Origin: Mycobacterium sp. UM_CSW
GTDB taxonomy: Bacteria > Actinomycetota > Actinomycetes > Mycobacteriales > Mycobacteriaceae
Direction: 5' to 3'
Assembly (NCBI RefSeq): GCF_000455205.1
Contig: NZ_AUWQ01000012.1
Coordinates: forward strand, 1 to 64,000
Length of the DNA: 64,000 nucleotides
The position numbers were made by a program, and so were the translations under genes. The stretch's first letter is position 1. Each line of letters starts with the position of its first letter. The notes under the pieces were generated by a model that was not told the DNA's origin, searched no databases, and saw nothing but the letters and a program-made list of their open reading frames with translations. Of this stretch, positions 16,442-26,982 are shown piece by piece.

Positions 16442-17544
16442 CCGCCGTGGAATCCATAGTCGACGAATTCAGCGCGTGGCTCACGGAATTCCTGCCGAAG
16501 GACTACTACGAGAAGTACCGCGAATACCGCTGGGACCTGCCGCTGCGGCGTGACTACCAGCGTGCCGCCTTCGAGGCCGGCTGGATACAACCGACCTGGC
16601 CTCGCGAGCACGGTGGCCGGTCGTTGGGCCTGCGCGACGCGATGGAGGTCCGGATCGAGGCCGCGCTGCGGTCCGCGCCCAAGCTGCCCAACGTTCAGGG
16701 ACCCGGCGTCGCCGCGCCAGGTATCCGCCAGTTCGGCACGCGCGCCCAGATCGAGCGGCTCCTGGTTCCCCTGCTGCGAGGCGACGAGTGGTGGGCACTG
16801 GGCATGTCCGAGCCGGAAGCGGGGTCCGATTTCGCCGGGCTGCGCACGCGGGCCGAGCGTGACGGGGACATCTTCCGGGTCAACGGTCACAAGATTTGGA
16901 CGACCCACGCACACCTGTCGCGCTGGTGCACCCTGTACGTGCGCACCGACCCCGAGGCGCCGAAGCATCGCGGCATCTCGTGTCTGATCCTCGACCTGCA
17001 ATCGCCCGGGGTGCGGATCGAGCCGATCCGCATGGCCTCGATCTCCGACGAGACGTTCTGCGAGGTCTTCCTCGACGACGTCGAGGTTCCGGCGGAAAAC
17101 CTCCTCGGGCCGCTCAACGGCGGCTGGAATGTTGCGTTGTCGTCGCTGCACCACGAGCGCCAGATGATCTGGATCATGAACTGGGTCGAGATCAAGCGCG
17201 GACTCGATGCAGTGCGCGGGGCGCGTCCGACCGACGACATCTGCGCCGAGCTCGGCTCGCTGCTGGCCGATGCCGAGGCGCTGCGCGCCACCGGATACCG
17301 GGCCCTGGGCAACGAACTGGCAGGCCGGCCAAGCCCCGAGGCCGACATCATGAAGCTGCTCGGATCGGTTACTTTGCAAAGCGTTTGGGAACTGGCCGCC
17401 GTCGCCAAGGGACAGGATTGGGTCAGCGATCCGGATCTGCTGTTCGAACGCCAGGACGCGCTGGCCGCCACCATCTACGGCGGAACGTCGGAAGTGCAGC
17501 GCAACATCATCGCCGAGCGGTTGCTCGGACTGCCGAAGGGATGA
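16438..17544 (+). CDS. acyl-CoA dehydrogenase, alpha-type subunit (FadE), 368 aa
   Basis: A full acyl-CoA dehydrogenase with the FAD/substrate loops GMSEPEAGSDFAGLRTRA and GHKIWTTHAHLSRWC, and the C-terminal IYGGTSEVQRNIIAERLLG. It would introduce the alpha-beta double bond into an acyl-CoA and pass electrons to electron-transfer flavoprotein. The start ATG overlaps the previous gene (ATGA) and its stop overlaps the next (ATGA). By analogy with sterol FadE heterotetramers it probably pairs with the beta-type protein just upstream. The acyl group, chain- or ring-attached, is unknown. Confidence 0.9.
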   Translation: MTAVESIVDEFSAWLTEFLPKDYYEKYREYRWDLPLRRDYQRAAFEAGWIQPTWPREHGGRSLGLRDAMEVRIEAALRSAPKLPNVQGPGVAAPGIRQFGTRAQIERLLVPLLRGDEWWALGMSEPEAGSDFAGLRTRAERDGDIFRVNGHKIWTTHAHLSRWCTLYVRTDPEAPKHRGISCLILDLQSPGVRIEPIRMASISDETFCEVFLDDVEVPAENLLGPLNGGWNVALSSLHHERQMIWIMNWVEIKRGLDAVRGARPTDDICAELGSLLADAEALRATGYRALGNELAGRPSPEADIMKLLGSVTLQSVWELAAVAKGQDWVSDPDLLFERQDALAATIYGGTSEVQRNIIAERLLGLPKG

Positions 17545-18698
17545 CTCGGATGGATTACGACCTCGGCGAGGACGCCGGACAACTCCGAAATCATCTGCGG
17601 GAGTTGATCGCCAACCACATCCCCGCCGACTTCCTCGGCGCCTGCACCGAAAACCCGCAAGATCTCGCCACCACCGAGACGTTCTGCAAGCTGTTGGCAA
17701 CCGAGGGGCTGCTGGCGCTGGCGTGGCCGAAAGAGCATGGCGGCGGCGGGGGTTCGGTCTGGCAGCAGACCGTGCTGCGCGAGGAGATGTGGGCCCAGCA
17801 CGAGCCCCGCGGCCCGCAGTACATGGGCATCAACTGGGTCGGCCCGGCGCTGATGCGTTACGGCACGGACGAACAAAAGGCCAAGCACCTGTCGGCCATC
17901 GCGTCCGGCGATGTGATCTGGTGCCAAGGCTTTTCCGAGCCCGAGGCCGGAACCGACCTCGTCTCGCTGCGCACCCGCGCGGTGCCCGACGGGGACGGGT
18001 GGCGCATCACCGGCCAGAAGGTGTGGACCTCGTACGCCCAGATGGCATCCTGGTGCGTGCTAGCGGCCTGCACCGACCCCGACGCGCCAAAAGCCAAGCG
18101 GCTCACCCTGTTCCTGATACCCATGGACCGGCCCGGGTTCACCGTCCGGCCGATCCCATCGATGCTGGGACCGCATCACCTCAACGAGATGTTCCTCGAC
18201 GACGTGCAGGCGTTCCCCGGTGACGTCCTCGGCGAGGTCGGCAACGGCTGGCGGGTGATGCGAGAGGCGCTCGCGTTCGAGCGGGTCGGCATCGCTCGCT
18301 ACGCGCGGTGCGAATCCCTGCTCGACCGCCTGCAAAAGCAACTCGGCGACGACTGGGACGCGCTGCCCGAATCGATTCGCGCCCGCTGGGCCCGGGCGCT
18401 GGTCGACCTGCGGGTGGCCAGGCTGCTGGCGTATCGGGCCATCTCGCTGCAAGACGACCCGTCGGCGGGTGCGGCGGCCAGCGCCGCCCGCATCGCCACC
18501 ACCACGTGCGATCAGCTGGTCGCCGAGCTGCTGTTCGACGTGCTGGGCCCGTCCGCGCTGGACAGCGGCTCGTCGGCGCCCCTGCACGGGGCCATCGAAG
18601 ACCATTGGCGCTACGCACAGGCCGCCACCGTGGCATCGGGCACGATCGAGGTGCAGCGCATGCTGGTGGCACGCGACGTTCTGGGAGGCCATCGGTGA
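17541..18698 (+). CDS. acyl-CoA dehydrogenase, alpha-type subunit (FadE), 385 aa
   Basis: A second complete acyl-CoA dehydrogenase in the operon. Family loops are GFSEPEAGTDLVSLRTRA, GQKVWTSYAQMASWC and a C-terminal ASGTIEVQRMLVARDVLG, where the more usual GGTSEIQ is varied to SGTIEVQ. The start is ATG 17541 (ATGA overlap with the upstream FadE), rather than the far longer open frame, which only shadows the previous gene. The stop overlaps the GTG of the next FadE, its probable beta partner. It catalyses alpha-beta dehydrogenation of an acyl-CoA whose identity is unknown. Confidence 0.9.
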   Translation: MTRMDYDLGEDAGQLRNHLRELIANHIPADFLGACTENPQDLATTETFCKLLATEGLLALAWPKEHGGGGGSVWQQTVLREEMWAQHEPRGPQYMGINWVGPALMRYGTDEQKAKHLSAIASGDVIWCQGFSEPEAGTDLVSLRTRAVPDGDGWRITGQKVWTSYAQMASWCVLAACTDPDAPKAKRLTLFLIPMDRPGFTVRPIPSMLGPHHLNEMFLDDVQAFPGDVLGEVGNGWRVMREALAFERVGIARYARCESLLDRLQKQLGDDWDALPESIRARWARALVDLRVARLLAYRAISLQDDPSAGAAASAARIATTTCDQLVAELLFDVLGPSALDSGSSAPLHGAIEDHWRYAQAATVASGTIEVQRMLVARDVLGGHR

Positions 18699-19630
18699 AA
18701 ACCGAACTGCCACAAGATATCAGCGACTTTGCCGCCGTCGCGGCCAAGCGGCTCGCCCGGCTGGGCGGCCCGCCGGCGGCGCTGCGCGCCGAGGCCGACG
18801 ACAGCGTGCGCGACGCGGCACGCAGCGCCCTGAACGACGTCGGCGCGTTCGAACTCGACGTGCGGTCCGAGGCCGATGACTTGCTTGCCGCCGCGGTGCT
18901 CTGCCAGGCCGCCGGCGCGAACGCGCTGCCCTACCCCGTCGTGGAGGAACTACTGGCGATCGACGGCGCCCGACTGGCCCTGGTCAATCCCGAAGCGCCC
19001 CGCATCGACCACGGCGACCTGCCCGGCGACTGGATCGCCGCCGACCTGGACGGCGCGCGGTACCACCCGCAGCCGGGGCTACGGACGAACGCCAAGCTGG
19101 GGCCTTTTCTGGTGCCCGCCACGCTAAGCGCACCCGACGGAACCGTCCCGGCCGGCGACGTTAACCTTCATCTCGTGCTGGGATCATGGCGGATTCTGGG
19201 AGCTCTGCAGCAATCGCTGCACATCGTCACCGAGCACGTGCGCGCGCGGGTCCAGTTCGGCCAGCCGCTGGCCGACTTCCAGGCCGTCAGGTTCGCGGTC
19301 GCCGACGCCGCCGTCGGGGTGCGCGGCCTGCACGAACTCGCGAAGTACACCATCTGCCGGCCGGAATCCCTTCCGGTACAGGTTCATTCGGCCGACGCGC
19401 TGGTCCTGCGGTACAAGGCCGCGGACACCGCACGGCAGGTGCTGCGGACCTCGCACCAACTGCTCGGCGCCCTGGGCTTCTGCGACGAGTCCGACGTCAG
19501 CGTGCTCGACCGGCACACCCAACCGCTGATCCGGTTGCCGCTGAGCGCCGAGGCGCTCGCGCTGCGCCTGATACCCGACGTCCGGGACGGCCACCTGGAG
19601 ACGCTGTTCAGCGGGCGGGTACCGGCGTGA
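18695..19630 (+). CDS. acyl-CoA dehydrogenase, short beta-type subunit (FadE), 311 aa
   Basis: A shortened acyl-CoA dehydrogenase homologue; ordinary members are about 380 residues. The N-terminal half is reduced, while the C-terminal helical bundle is recognisable (RARVQFGQPLADFQAVRFAVAD and LRTSHQLLGALGFCDESDVSVL). Small, incomplete FadE proteins next to full ones form alpha2-beta2 enzymes in mycobacteria, so this is probably the partner of the gene just upstream. GTG 18695 makes a GTGA overlap and has GGGAGG 7 nt upstream; the longer frame is a shadow. Its stop overlaps the GTG of the following ligase. Confidence 0.85.
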   Translation: MKTELPQDISDFAAVAAKRLARLGGPPAALRAEADDSVRDAARSALNDVGAFELDVRSEADDLLAAAVLCQAAGANALPYPVVEELLAIDGARLALVNPEAPRIDHGDLPGDWIAADLDGARYHPQPGLRTNAKLGPFLVPATLSAPDGTVPAGDVNLHLVLGSWRILGALQQSLHIVTEHVRARVQFGQPLADFQAVRFAVADAAVGVRGLHELAKYTICRPESLPVQVHSADALVLRYKAADTARQVLRTSHQLLGALGFCDESDVSVLDRHTQPLIRLPLSAEALALRLIPDVRDGHLETLFSGRVPA

Positions 19631-21126
19631 CGACCGAACGGATCGCGTCCGAGGCGGGCCCCAATCCGCTGGAGGAAGGGATCCCGTTCGGCGCCAAGCT
19701 CCAGCAGCTCGCCGAGGAAAGCCCCGACGACAAGGCGGTGACGGTCGTCGCGCTCGACGGCACCGCGAGCACGTTGACCTTCGGTGAACTCGACGCCCGC
19801 GCCAACCAGTGGGGTCGCGCGCTGGCGGCCGACGGCGCGGGGGTCGGGTCCCTTGTGGCACTGGCGATCCCGAATTCACAGCACCTGATGCTCGCCGCGC
19901 TCGGGTGCTGGAAGATCGGCGCGGTTCCCGTGCCCATGCACTGGGACCTGCCGGAGTGGGAGCGGGACCGGGTGCGCGAGGTCATCGACCCCGCGGTGGT
20001 CGTCGACGAAAAAACCCGGTGGGAGCTGGACGCCCGGGCGGCCGCCGAGTCCGAAACCCCGCTGCCCTCGGTCGTTTCCCCTCACGCCAACGGCATCTGC
20101 AGCAGCGGCTCGACCGGTGTGCCGAAGGTGATCCTCAGCCTGGCGCCCTCGCTGTGGACGCCGCAGCACGGTGAGCCGTTCCTATCCAACTGGATGCCCG
20201 TCGCCCAGCCGCAGACGATCATGGTTCCCGCCCCGATGTATCACACCAACGGCTTCGCCACGTTCTTTTTCCTGTTGGCCGGTGACCACCTCGTGGTGCT
20301 CGAAAAGTTCGACGCGGCACTCGTTTTGGATGTGATCGAACGCTTCCGGATCACCAACTTCACAGCCACACCCACGATGCTGGCGCGCATCGCGGCGCGG
20401 CCGGACGTCCGGCAGCGCGACCTGTCCAGCGTCGTCTTCGTTTTGCAGGGCGCCGCGGTGATGCCGCCGTCGCTTATGCACACCTGGTTCGAGCTGTTGA
20501 GCCCGGAGCAGATCGTGTCGGCGTACGGCATGACCGAAAACCTGGGACTCACCGCGTTGCGTGGCGACGAGTGGCTCGCCCATCCGGGCAGTGTCGGCCG
20601 CGGCTTTCGGGACACCGAGATCCGGATACTCGACGCCGGAAGGATACCGCTGGGCCCCGGTGAACACGGCGAGATCTATCTGCGGTCACCGATGGCCGCG
20701 GGCTCGCGATACCTGGGCGGGGCGGCGCCCCTGCCGTCGACCGACGACGGCTTCCGCTCCGCCGGCGACATCGGCTATCTCGACGAGGACGGCTACCTCT
20801 ACATCGTCGATCGCCGGGTGGACATGATCATCACGGGCGGCGCCAATGTCTTTCCGGCGGAGGTGGAGTCGGCCCTCGCGGGCCACCCGGGCATCGCCGA
20901 CGTCGTCGTCATCGGGCTTTCCGACCCGCAGTGGGGGCGCCGCGTGCATGCGGTGGTTCAGCCGGCCGACGGGGTGCGCCTCACCGAGGAAGAGGTGATC
21001 GAGTACGCGAAAAACCGGCTCGCCCACTACAAGGCGCCTAAGACCGTCGAGTTCGTCGATGCGATCCCCCGCACCGCGGCCACGAAAGTCAATCGCTCGG
21101 CGATGATCGAGTCCCGCGGCGGCTAG
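19627..21126 (+). CDS. acyl-CoA synthetase (FadD-like, ANL superfamily), 499 aa
   Basis: An adenylate-forming CoA ligase. Visible motifs are GICSSGSTGVPKVIL (phosphate loop), SAYGMTEN, RSAGDIGYLDEDGYLYIVDR with the hinge Asp-Arg, and ITGGANVFPAEVE. The C-terminal Lys region reads ATKVNR rather than the commoner GKV. The start is GTG 19627, overlapping the upstream FadE stop (GTGA). As the last gene of the four-FadE operon it probably supplies the CoA ester those dehydrogenases use. Substrate chain or ring length cannot be judged from the sequence. Confidence 0.9.
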   Translation: MTTERIASEAGPNPLEEGIPFGAKLQQLAEESPDDKAVTVVALDGTASTLTFGELDARANQWGRALAADGAGVGSLVALAIPNSQHLMLAALGCWKIGAVPVPMHWDLPEWERDRVREVIDPAVVVDEKTRWELDARAAAESETPLPSVVSPHANGICSSGSTGVPKVILSLAPSLWTPQHGEPFLSNWMPVAQPQTIMVPAPMYHTNGFATFFFLLAGDHLVVLEKFDAALVLDVIERFRITNFTATPTMLARIAARPDVRQRDLSSVVFVLQGAAVMPPSLMHTWFELLSPEQIVSAYGMTENLGLTALRGDEWLAHPGSVGRGFRDTEIRILDAGRIPLGPGEHGEIYLRSPMAAGSRYLGGAAPLPSTDDGFRSAGDIGYLDEDGYLYIVDRRVDMIITGGANVFPAEVESALAGHPGIADVVVIGLSDPQWGRRVHAVVQPADGVRLTEEEVIEYAKNRLAHYKAPKTVEFVDAIPRTAATKVNRSAMIESRGG

Positions 21127-21131
21127 GGCTG

Positions 21132-21392
21132 CTAACCGGGGCTGTCGACGGGGCACATGTACTTGTCCGGAAACCGCGCACACCCCGGCGGCGGCGGCTG
21201 ATCGGGGCGATTACCGGCGACACCGTTCGGCACGACATGCAACCACCCGCGGTCCTGACACAGGAACGAGTCCCCACCCCAACCACCGGGCCGGACGGTG
21301 CCGTTGACGCACGGGTCCGCGTGCGCCACCGCCGGAACGCTGACAAACACCGAGACGATCACGGAGCACACCGCGACGAAGACCGCCCTCAT
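21132..21392 (-). CDS. small secreted Cys-containing protein, 86 aa
   Basis: A predicted exported protein: a hydrophobic N-terminal segment (residues about 3-22) followed by the cleavage-like AVAHADP. The mature part of roughly 60 residues is Gly/Pro-rich with four Cys, likely two disulfides, and includes GGWGGDSFLCQDRGWLHVV. It resembles small exported mycobacterial proteins of unknown role; I do not recognise a named family. It is convergent with the ligase gene. ATG 21392 is the natural start because it precedes the signal peptide. Confidence 0.7.
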   Translation of the reverse strand: MRAVFVAVCSVIVSVFVSVPAVAHADPCVNGTVRPGGWGGDSFLCQDRGWLHVVPNGVAGNRPDQPPPPGCARFPDKYMCPVDSPG

Positions 21393-21540
21393 AACCGTTT
21401 GATGCTAGTCGCACCGCCGCGACCTGCCCAGTAAGCCAACCGCCGCTCTCACGGGGCTCAGAGCCGGCTCACAACCCGCTCAGAGCTGCGCCTGCGACAT
21501 TGTGAACGTCGTTCATCGGGGGCGAGATGGGGTCGTGGCT

Positions 21541-21939
21541 ATGAGGAACCGTGCCCTGCCCGCGGTGATCGCCGTACTGGTCGCCGCCGGGTCGCTGGCG
21601 GCGGCGCCGGCGGTCAAAGCCGACATCGACTTTTACTGCCGACCCGGATGCTGGGGCGCGGCCGCGGGGTCGCTCTCGACCGGAGAGGAATCCATCCGGC
21701 TCAACTACCGGACTCGGCATGAGGCGGAGGACGCCGCCGTGTTGTGGTGTGACGTCAAGGGAAAGACGAACGACTGCGAGGTCCTCGCGTCGGGATTGGG
21801 TTGCTTCTCGATCGCGGAGAGCAGCGACGGGAAGGTGTTGGCGGGGCGAGAGGCGCTCACCCAGGACGCGGCCGATGCGGCAGCGCTGGACGGGGCCGGA
21901 CCGGGGTCGACGGTCGACCTGCGCGACTGCAACGGCTGA
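21541..21939 (+). CDS. secreted DUF4189-like protein, 132 aa
   Basis: An exported protein with a signal peptide (ALPAVIAVLVAAGSLAAAPA then VKADID). The mature part has evenly placed Cys residues and the pattern EAEDAAVLWCDVKGKTNDCE ... GCFSIAESSDGK, which looks like a DUF4189-type small secreted domain. Function is unknown. ATG 21541 is preceded by GAGATGGGG; a GTG two codons upstream and an ATG at 21502 are alternatives, but the former best fits a signal peptide start. It reads toward the TetR fusion gene, 41 nt downstream, with no obvious functional link. Confidence 0.7.
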   Translation: MRNRALPAVIAVLVAAGSLAAAPAVKADIDFYCRPGCWGAAAGSLSTGEESIRLNYRTRHEAEDAAVLWCDVKGKTNDCEVLASGLGCFSIAESSDGKVLAGREALTQDAADAAALDGAGPGSTVDLRDCNG

Positions 21940-21965
21940 CCTTTCCTGCATATCCCGCAATGCGC

Positions 21966-21980
21966 GGTAACCTCATTCTC
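21966..21980. promoter_or_regulatory. operator-like GGTAAC-TCATT sequence before the TetR-hotdog gene
   Basis: GGTAACCTCATTCTC ends directly before ATG 21981. Its first twelve bases match GGTAACGTCATTACC at 23035-23049 except for one position. A shared site before the regulator and before the next gene would fit autoregulation plus control of the neighbour. Confidence 0.35.
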
Positions 21981-23006
21981 ATGGCTGAACCGACCGAGGA
22001 AGCCGAAGTGACGCGCGGTGACCGCTTTATCAAGACGGCCGTCGCGATCCTGGGCGAAACGGGGCGCACCGACTTCACCGTGCAGGAGGTCGTCGCGCGC
22101 TCCAAGACCTCGCTTCGCGCCTTCTACCAGCACTTCAGCAGCAAGGACGAACTGCTCCTGGCGCTGTTCGACCGGACCATCGCGCAATCGGTGCAGGCCT
22201 GGCGCGCCGAGACCAACGGACTGGACAGCACCGCCGCGCTGAAGCTGGTGATCGACCGCGTCAGCCAACAACCCGAGTCGAGCACCCAGGACAGCCTCAA
22301 CCGGGCGTTGAGCCTGTACAACCAGCATCTGGCCGAAACCCGCCCCCGCGAGTACACCCGGGTGCTGTCCCCGTTGCATCAGTTGATCCGCGACATCGTC
22401 GGGCAGGGAATCACGGAAGGGGTCTTCAACCCGGGACTCGATATCGGGGCCGCGGCCGCGATCGTCATGCAGACCATCATGGGCGCCCAACGGTTGCACT
22501 GGCTGGGCACCGAATTGATCGGCAAACCGATCGACGCCGGGCAGCTCTACGACTACTGCAGCCGCGCGCTGGGCATCCGGGAGACCGACGAGGAATCGGC
22601 CACGCCCACCCTGGGTGAGCTGTTCGCGCAAATCGGAATGCGGCCGGGCATCCACAACGGCGAGTTCGCGATGACGATGCCGGTCAGCCCCAATGTCGTC
22701 AACACGTCCGGCGCCCTTCAGGGCGGCTTGATCGCCACGCTGGTGGACGTGGCGGGCGGGCAGTTCGGGCTGGACTATCTGCAGCAGGGCACCACCATGA
22801 CCACCGCCGACCTCTTCATCCGCTACCTGCGCCCCATTCGGCAGGGCGCCGCGCGCGCGGTCCCCAGGATGCTGCGGTCCGGTCGGCGCGCGATGGTCAT
22901 GCAGGTCGACATCTACGGCGACGGCGACGAGCTCGCCGCGACCGCGACCGTGAATTTCGCAATCATCAACGGGGCGACGCCGACCGGCCTGCAGGCCGAC
23001 ATTTAG
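21981..23006 (+). CDS. TetR-family regulator fused to a PaaI-like hotdog thioesterase domain, 341 aa
   Basis: A two-domain protein. Residues about 12-60 are a TetR helix-turn-helix (RFIKTAVAILGETGRTDFTV, SKTSLRAFYQHFSSKDELLL), followed by a TetR-type ligand domain to about 200. Residues about 215-338 are a hotdog thioesterase-like domain with NTSGALQGGLIATLVDVAGG, where the usual HGG is QGG (Gln247), and a closing strand AATATVNFAIIN. It may sense an acyl-CoA through either domain and repress nearby genes. ATG 21981 fits the HTH start; the longer frame upstream is a shadow of the secreted-protein gene. The amidohydrolase follows 81 nt later in the same direction. Confidence 0.88.
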   Translation: MAEPTEEAEVTRGDRFIKTAVAILGETGRTDFTVQEVVARSKTSLRAFYQHFSSKDELLLALFDRTIAQSVQAWRAETNGLDSTAALKLVIDRVSQQPESSTQDSLNRALSLYNQHLAETRPREYTRVLSPLHQLIRDIVGQGITEGVFNPGLDIGAAAAIVMQTIMGAQRLHWLGTELIGKPIDAGQLYDYCSRALGIRETDEESATPTLGELFAQIGMRPGIHNGEFAMTMPVSPNVVNTSGALQGGLIATLVDVAGGQFGLDYLQQGTTMTTADLFIRYLRPIRQGAARAVPRMLRSGRRAMVMQVDIYGDGDELAATATVNFAIINGATPTGLQADI

Positions 23007-23034
23007 CTCCCGGTACTCCTTGTCGCGCAGAAGT

Positions 23035-23049
23035 GGTAACGTCATTACC
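23035..23049. promoter_or_regulatory. palindromic TetR-type operator candidate before the amidohydrolase gene
   Basis: GGTAACGTCATTACC is an inverted repeat (GGTAA/TTACC arms, 12 of 15 positions symmetric). It lies 39 nt upstream of ATG 23088 and resembles the sequence directly before the TetR-hotdog gene. Size and symmetry suit a TetR dimer site. Confidence 0.45.
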
Positions 23050-23087
23050 AGATACTGAGAACCACAGACTTCCGCAAGGAGATCGCC

Positions 23088-24293
23088 ATGCCGTCTCGCG
23101 AACTTTCCTTCCCCGTGTTCGACGCCGACAACCACATGTACGAGCCGCAGGAGGCGCTGACCAAGTTCCTCCCGGACAACCGCAAAAACGTCATCGACTA
23201 CGTGCAGGTGCGTGGCCGCACGAAGATCGTGGTGCGCGGCCACATCAGCGAATACATCCCCAACCCCACGTTTGAGAAGGTCGCCAAGCCCGGTGCCCAG
23301 GAGGACTACTTCCGCAACGGCGCGCAGGGCAAGAGCTATCGCGAAATTCTCGGCGAGCCGATGAAGGCCATCCCCGCGTTCCGGGAGCCGGGCGCGCGGC
23401 TGGAGGTCATGGACGAGCTCGGCATCGACTATGCCCTGATGTTCCCGACCCTGGCCAGCCTGGTCGAGGAGCGCATGAAGGACGACCCGGAGATGACCCA
23501 CGACGTCATCCACGCGCTCAACCAGTGGATGTACGAACAGTGGTCCTTCAACTACGAAGACCGCATCTTCGCCACCCCGGTGATCACCCTGCCGATCGTC
23601 GAGCGCGCGCTAGAAGAACTCGAGTGGGTCCTCGAACGCGGCGCCCGCACCGTGCTGGTGCGCCCCGCACCGGTGCCCGGCTACAAGGGCAGCCGGTCGT
23701 TCGGCCTCGAGGAGTTCGACCCGTTCTGGCAGGCCTGCGTCAAAGCCGGGATCCCCGTGTCGATGCACGCCTCGGACAGCGGTTACTCCGAGTTCGCCAA
23801 CGTGTGGGAGCCGGGCGACGAATTCCTGCCGTTCAAGCCGACCCCCTTCCGCAGCCTGGTGATGGGCCACCGGCCGATCATCGACGCGATGGGTGCGCTG
23901 GTGTGCCATGGCGCGCTGTCGCGCAACCCCGAGTTGCGGATCCTTTCCATCGAAAACGGCGCGGATTGGGTGCCGGACCTCTTCAAGGGCCTCAAGGGCG
24001 TCTACAAGAAGATGCCGCAGTCGTTCAGCGAGAACCCGATCGAGGCGTTTAAGCGCTGCGTGTATATCACCCCGTTCTGGGAGGACCGCTTCACCGAGAT
24101 CGTCAAGATGGTGGGAACCGACCGGGTGCTGTTCGGATCGGACTGGCCGCACCCCGAGGGCCTGAAGGACCCCATCTCCTTCGTCGACGAGCTGACCGAC
24201 TTCGACCAGGAAGACGTCGCCAAGATCATGGGCGGCAACCTGATGAAGCTGATGAAGGTCTCCTCGCCTGCGAAAAAGCCGGTCTCAGCCTGA
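23088..24293 (+). CDS. amidohydrolase-2 family TIM-barrel metal hydrolase, 401 aa
   Basis: A metal-dependent hydrolase/decarboxylase-type TIM barrel. The N-terminal metal motif is DADNHMYEP, a His-containing strand is VSMHASDSGY, followed by LSIENGADWVPDL, and the C-terminal motif is FGSDWPHPEG with the metal Asp. Such proteins decarboxylate or hydrolyse aromatic and ring-derived acids; several cluster with steroid or terpenoid genes in mycobacteria, but the exact reaction is unknown. ATG 23088 has AAGGAG upstream. It probably belongs to the regulon of the TetR-hotdog protein. Its 3' end overlaps the DUF421 gene on the other strand by 9 nt. Confidence 0.88.
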   Translation: MPSRELSFPVFDADNHMYEPQEALTKFLPDNRKNVIDYVQVRGRTKIVVRGHISEYIPNPTFEKVAKPGAQEDYFRNGAQGKSYREILGEPMKAIPAFREPGARLEVMDELGIDYALMFPTLASLVEERMKDDPEMTHDVIHALNQWMYEQWSFNYEDRIFATPVITLPIVERALEELEWVLERGARTVLVRPAPVPGYKGSRSFGLEEFDPFWQACVKAGIPVSMHASDSGYSEFANVWEPGDEFLPFKPTPFRSLVMGHRPIIDAMGALVCHGALSRNPELRILSIENGADWVPDLFKGLKGVYKKMPQSFSENPIEAFKRCVYITPFWEDRFTEIVKMVGTDRVLFGSDWPHPEGLKDPISFVDELTDFDQEDVAKIMGGNLMKLMKVSSPAKKPVSA

Positions 24294-24878
24294 GCGGTCG
24301 GCGTCGTCGATGATGGAGACGACGCCCCTGGTCTCGAACACCGCGAGGCGAACGCCCGCGGGTGTTTGGTGGCCGTGCTGGCGCAGGATCGCGTCCAGGT
24401 CCGAGTGCGTGAGCCGGCAGCGTTTCAGGTTCGCCTCATCGAGTTCGCCGTCGCGGATCAGCACCCGCACCGGCGGGTCTACCAGACGGCGCACCCACGG
24501 GACGAACCGCAGCCGCGCGACCAGGTCGTGGGCGGCGATCAAAACGATGAGGGCGGCCGCCCCGGTTAACCACGAAGTGTCGGCGGCCGTCGCGGTTCGC
24601 CCGACAATGGCGCCCACCGCGACGGCGGTCACCCAGTCGAACGGCGTGAACTCGGCGATGGTGCGCCGCAACATGAGCCGGAAAGCCGTTGCGGCGGTGA
24701 TGAATAACGCGAGCGCCTTGAGCGCGGCAAAGGCCGCCGGGCGCCAGCCGTCGACGAACTGCAGCAGCAGATCCCTCACGTCGACGCGATTCGGGTTAGG
24801 CGGGGACCGCTCATGTGACCTGAGGTACCCCTCGACATCCGGCGTAACCACGGGACGTGCCGGGATAGCTGTTAGCAA
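24285..24878 (-). CDS. DUF421 (YetF-like) membrane protein, 197 aa
   Basis: A membrane protein of the DUF421/YetF family, which is widespread and of unknown function. Two or three hydrophobic segments (ALKALALFITAATAF, DWVTAVAVGAIVG and LTGAAALIVLIAAHDLV) are followed by a cytoplasmic domain with PVRVLIRDGELDEANLKRCRLT and LDAILRQHG, the recognisable family block. The first 45 residues before the membrane part are unusually polar, so the true start could be GTG 24779 rather than ATG 24878; neither has a convincing Shine-Dalgarno site. It is convergent with the amidohydrolase and divergent from the PAS-PP2C regulator. Confidence 0.8.
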   Translation of the reverse strand: MLTAIPARPVVTPDVEGYLRSHERSPPNPNRVDVRDLLLQFVDGWRPAAFAALKALALFITAATAFRLMLRRTIAEFTPFDWVTAVAVGAIVGRTATAADTSWLTGAAALIVLIAAHDLVARLRFVPWVRRLVDPPVRVLIRDGELDEANLKRCRLTHSDLDAILRQHGHQTPAGVRLAVFETRGVVSIIDDADRSG

Positions 24879-24969
24879 ACTGATGCAATGGGCACCTAAC
24901 AGGCGTTGCTAATCTGAATATCTACGTGTGCAAACGCCATGCATTCGACCCGGTTGCGTGACTGCATAG

Positions 24970-26952
<1,983 letters not shown>

Positions 26953-26982
26953 GCGCTCTCGCCGACGGACAGCGCCGGCAGG

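Noticed and set aside
21705-23513. 602-codon minus frame opposite the TetR-hotdog and amidohydrolase genes
   Set aside because: It spans three supported genes and their intergenic promoters in antisense with no recognisable domain.
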